DNA of 45,581 nucleotides from Cognatilysobacter bugurensis (GTDB taxonomy: Bacteria; Pseudomonadota; Gammaproteobacteria; Xanthomonadales; Xanthomonadaceae), in NCBI RefSeq assembly GCF_014652095.1, contig NZ_BMYD01000008.1, positions 1 to 45,581 on the forward strand, written 5' to 3'. Both the position numbers and the translations under genes were made by a program. Below the pieces are notes generated by a model, which was not told the origin of the DNA, did no database searches, and saw nothing but the letters and a program-made list of their open reading frames with translations. How positions within the stretch are numbered: the stretch's first letter is position 1; every line of letters starts with the position of its first letter. Below are positions 43,123 to 45,581 of the stretch, in pieces.

Positions 43123-44196
43123 ATGAAGCGCACTCTGCTCCACCTCGCGCCGCTTTCGAGCGTGCTGCTCCTCGCCTCGCCCACCGCACTGGCCGGCGAG
43201 CTCGATCTTTCCCCGACCGCAAACGTCCAGTACGACCTCGTGCGCTTCGACAGCGACGATGCGCGCCTGCACGACGACCACGCGTTTCGCCGCGCGCGGC
43301 TGGGCTTCAAGCTCAAGGGCGATGCGTGGCAGTTCGTCGCCGAGCACGATCTCGCCGACCGCACGCCGCCCGACGCCTACGTCGAGTGGACGCCCGCGAA
43401 AGGCCACAGCCTGCGCGTCGGGCAGTTCAAGCAGCCGTTCCTGCTCGAGGATGCGATCAGCGACAAGCAGTCGCCGTTTCTCGAACAGGCGCCGATCGGT
43501 GCGTTTGGCATCAGCCGCCGGCTCGGCGTCGAGTACGCGCGTCAAGCCGGCTGGGGAACGGTCAACGCCGCGGTCATCGGCCAGCGCCTGGACGGCACGA
43601 ACGAAGGCCTCGGTGTCGCGACGCGCGCAACCTGGAAGCTTCGCGGCCGCGACGGTGAGGTGCTGCACATCGGCGGTGGGCTTGCGAGCGAATCGCCCGA
43701 GGCCGGACGTGCCGCATTCTCGACGCATCCGGGCACCACGATGACCGACGTGCGGCTTGCACGCACGGGCGCGCTCCGCCGCGTGGACCGCCTCGATCGC
43801 GCGGCGATCGAGGCGCTGTGGATCCGAGGCGCGTGGTCGGTGCAGGGCGAGCACGCGCAGGTCGCCGTCGCGCGCGACGCCAGTGCTGATGCGGACGGGC
43901 ACGCGCAGTCGGTGCTCGCCACGTGGTCACCCACCGGCCACGCCCGCAGCTACAAGCGCGGCGTGCCCGGCGCACCGTCGGGCGAGGGCCGGGCCTGGGA
44001 ACTGGCGGCCCGCTGGAGCGCGATCGACCTCGACAGCCGCGCAGTCGCGGGAGGCAGCATGCAGCAGTTCGCCGTCGCTGCCACGTGTTACGTCAACGAT
44101 CACCTGCGTGTTGGCGCAAACCTCGTGCGCAGCGAGCGCAACGGAGTCACTGACGAGCCGTTGCTCGCCGCGATGCGCGTGCAGCTCACGTATTGA
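43123..44196 (+). CDS. Phosphate-selective-type (OprO/OprP) outer-membrane porin
   Basis: From ATG 43123 the product has 357 residues with a signal peptide (MKRTLLHLAPLSSVLLLASP, cleavage after about ALA at 24). The mature part shows OprP/OprO-family features: FRRARLGFKLKGDAWQFVAE, DAYVEWTPAKGHSLRVGQFK, QPFLLEDAISDKQSPFLEQA and a C-terminal strand ending RVQLTY. The usual length for the family is near 400, so it is slightly short. An ATG at 43078 would add 15 residues before the signal. It begins 48 bp after the receptor stop and may be co-transcribed; which anion it passes cannot be told. Confidence 0.85.
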   Translation: MKRTLLHLAPLSSVLLLASPTALAGELDLSPTANVQYDLVRFDSDDARLHDDHAFRRARLGFKLKGDAWQFVAEHDLADRTPPDAYVEWTPAKGHSLRVGQFKQPFLLEDAISDKQSPFLEQAPIGAFGISRRLGVEYARQAGWGTVNAAVIGQRLDGTNEGLGVATRATWKLRGRDGEVLHIGGGLASESPEAGRAAFSTHPGTTMTDVRLARTGALRRVDRLDRAAIEALWIRGAWSVQGEHAQVAVARDASADADGHAQSVLATWSPTGHARSYKRGVPGAPSGEGRAWELAARWSAIDLDSRAVAGGSMQQFAVAATCYVNDHLRVGANLVRSERNGVTDEPLLAAMRVQLTY

Positions 44197-44352
44197 TCTG
44201 ACGCCCGGCGACCTTCTTGCGGGGAACGGGCGCGACCCGCGCTCCGGGCCTTGATGCATCGACCGCGACGCCTTCGCAGCTCAGGTTCAACCGTCTCGCG
44301 TCGGAGTCGAACGGCCCGCTGCGCAGCGACGATCGGCAGTGCCTATGGATGT

Positions 44353-44369
44353 GATCGTTACAAACGATC
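44353..44369. promoter_or_regulatory. 17-bp operator-like inverted repeat
   Basis: GATCGTT-ACA-AACGATC is a perfect 7-bp inverted repeat with a 3-bp centre, about 95 bp before the second receptor gene and just upstream of its candidate promoter. It has the size and symmetry of a dimeric repressor site; no regulator is assigned. Confidence 0.35.
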
Positions 44370-44379
44370 GCGCTGGCTA

Positions 44380-44406
44380 TTCAGATCCCACATGCGCGGC
44401 CGTTGT
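44380..44406 (+). promoter_or_regulatory. Weak candidate sigma-28 promoter of the second chemoreceptor gene
   Basis: TTCAG (44380-44384), 14 bases, GCCGTTGT (44399-44406). It has the same layout as the candidate before cheY. The -10 box matches the fliD box at six of eight bases, but the -35 box is poor. It is 57 bp before the ATG. Confidence 0.35.
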
Positions 44407-44463
44407 TGAGAGGCCTCTGCGCCGACGTCTGTCTGCGGGAGTTTCCCTTCTAACGGACCCGTC

Positions 44464-45581
44464 ATGAAACTCCGGCATCTCAGTATTGGTCAGCGTCTGG
44501 CTGTTGGGTTCTCCCTCATCATCGCCCTGCTCGTCGTGCTCACGGCCACGGGTGTGCAGCGCGTGCGCCTGATTGACGCCGAACTTACGACGATCAACCA
44601 GATCAACAGCGTCAAGCAGCGTTACGCGATCAACTTCCGCGGCAGCGTTCACGATCGCGCGATTGAGCTGCGTGATGTCGTACTGCTCGATTCGCCCGAG
44701 ACCGTGGCGAAAGCCGAGCAGCAGATCGACACGCTTGCAGCTGCGTATGCACGTTCAGCCGGTCCACTGGACACTCTGGTCGAAGATCCCGCCAGTCCGG
44801 ACGCCACCGAGCGCTCGATCCTGGCGGACATCAAGGCGATCGAGGCGCGCACGCTGCCGTTGATCGAGCAGGTCCGCGCGCTGCGCGCGTCGGGGCAGCG
44901 CGAGGCGGCCCGCACCGTACTGATCGAGCAAGCCAAGCCGGCATTCGTCGATTGGCTTGCCGCGATCAATCGCTTCATCGATCTGGAAGAAGCCAAGAAC
45001 AAGCGGGAGACCGCGATCGCCATGGAGGCGGCGCGCGGGTTTGCGTGGTTGATGGTCGCGCTGTGCGGCATCGCAATCGTCCTCGGCACGGCCATCGCGT
45101 GGATCATCACGAGGACCATCACGCAACCGCTGACGCACGCCACCCAGGTTGCACAGGCGATCGCAGCCGGTGACGTCGACAACACGATCGATGCCACCGG
45201 GCGGGACGAAGTGGCGGCGCTGCTCACGTCGATGCAGACGATGCAGGCCGCCCTGCAGGTGTTCGTTCGCGCCCAGGACGAGACCCGCGAGGCGCACGAC
45301 GCGGGGCGCATCGACCATCGCATGGACGAGGCGGCGTTCCCAGGCGCCTATGGCCGCATGGCCGGCGGCATCAATGCCCTGCTCGCCTCGCACATCGGAA
45401 CGCAGATGCACCTCATCGAGGTCGTGCGCCAGTACGCACGGGGCGACCTCTCCGCGCAGATCGAGCGTTACCCCGGCAAGAAGGCCGAGATCACTGCAGC
45501 AGTCGATGCGGTCAAGGCCGGCATGCAGTCGATCAACGCCGAGATCAAGGCACTCGTCGATGCCGGCGTGGCCGGCGACCT
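44464..45581 (+). CDS. Methyl-accepting chemotaxis protein, 3' end cut off by the window
   Basis: The frame is open from ATG 44464 to the window end (372 codons). The product has TM1 at about 12-32 (LAVGFSLIIALLVVLTATGV). A four-helix-bundle-type periplasmic sensor follows (RGSVHDRAIELRDVVLLDSP, RTLPLIEQVRALRASGQREA). TM2 is at 192-215, and HAMP follows (TRTITQPLTHATQVAQAIAA). After that comes the same extended HAMP-like linker as in the first receptor (YARGDLSAQIERYPGKKAEI, VDAVKAGMQSINAEIKALV). The signalling hairpin lies beyond the window. The two receptors are paralogues with different sensors. Confidence 0.93.
   Translation, partial: MKLRHLSIGQRLAVGFSLIIALLVVLTATGVQRVRLIDAELTTINQINSVKQRYAINFRGSVHDRAIELRDVVLLDSPETVAKAEQQIDTLAAAYARSAGPLDTLVEDPASPDATERSILADIKAIEARTLPLIEQVRALRASGQREAARTVLIEQAKPAFVDWLAAINRFIDLEEAKNKRETAIAMEAARGFAWLMVALCGIAIVLGTAIAWIITRTITQPLTHATQVAQAIAAGDVDNTIDATGRDEVAALLTSMQTMQAALQVFVRAQDETREAHDAGRIDHRMDEAAFPGAYGRMAGGINALLASHIGTQMHLIEVVRQYARGDLSAQIERYPGKKAEITAAVDAVKAGMQSINAEIKALVDAGVAGD

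Noticed and set aside
44287-44313. TCAAC-N14-GTCGAACG as a sigma-28 promoter for the second receptor
   Set aside because: The -10 box matches only four of eight bases and it lies about 150 bp from the start; the site at 44380 is closer, though also weak.

Overview
The window is a high-GC, almost entirely plus-strand block of flagellar and chemotaxis genes. Its order is flagellin, fliD, fliS, rpoN, fleQ, fliE-K, fliL-R, flhBA, flhF, fleN, fliA, cheYZA, motCD, a ParA/ParP pair, then a second cheY/cheA/cheW set and receptors. This order, with FleQ and RpoN as master regulators instead of FlhDC, is that of polar-flagellated Gammaproteobacteria and is closest to what I know from Xanthomonadaceae/Lysobacteraceae. 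I cannot name the genus from sequence alone.

Layout. 1-4326: 3' part of flagellin, flaG, fliD, fliS, a FliT-like gene and a PilZ-like gene; four tight hairpins follow flagellin and a sigma-28 promoter precedes fliD. 4535-8571: a NarL-type regulator, rpoN, a lone receiver overlapping fleQ, and fleQ. 9092-15869: fliEFGHIJK (basal body, rotor, export ATPase, hook-length ruler), preceded by a sigma-54 promoter; a 27-codon leader ORF overlaps the start of fliF. 16229-23968: fliLMNOPQR, flhB, flhA (C-ring and export gate), preceded by a second sigma-54 promoter. 23965-25023: a gene-free kilobase opening with three 71-bp tandem repeats and ending with a third sigma-54 promoter. 25024-31502: flhF, fleN, fliA, cheY, cheZ, cheA, closed by a textbook terminator. 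31690-35951: a small outer-membrane barrel gene, then motC, motD, ParA-like and CheW-like/ParP genes. 35952-37164: a gene-free stretch holding a long inverted-repeat element with mini-satellites. 37165-45581: a STAS protein, cheY, a second cheA, cheW, one complete and one truncated chemoreceptor, with a phosphate-selective-type porin gene between the receptors.

How it fits together. Sigma-54 with FleQ would drive early assembly genes through the three GG-N10-GC promoters (fliE, fliL, flhF). FliA (sigma-28), encoded at the end of the flhF operon, would then drive late genes through TCAAG/TAAAG-N14-GCCGATAA-type promoters seen before fliD, motC and the STAS-cheY-cheA-cheW operon, with weaker candidates before cheY and both receptors. 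FlhF and FleN set flagellar place and number; the ParA/ParP pair probably places the chemotaxis array at the same pole. No cheR, cheB or flgM is present in this window.

Points judged most worth follow-up: the sigma-28 promoter so close to motC that its mRNA would be leaderless or nearly so; three repeated LL-x-E/D-F/Y-D motifs in the ParP-like protein beside a CheA that lacks a P2 domain; the leader ORF before fliF; the 71-bp repeats after flhA; and the 177-bp inverted-arm element between the two chemotaxis operons. No mobile-element gene, tRNA, rRNA or CRISPR array was seen.
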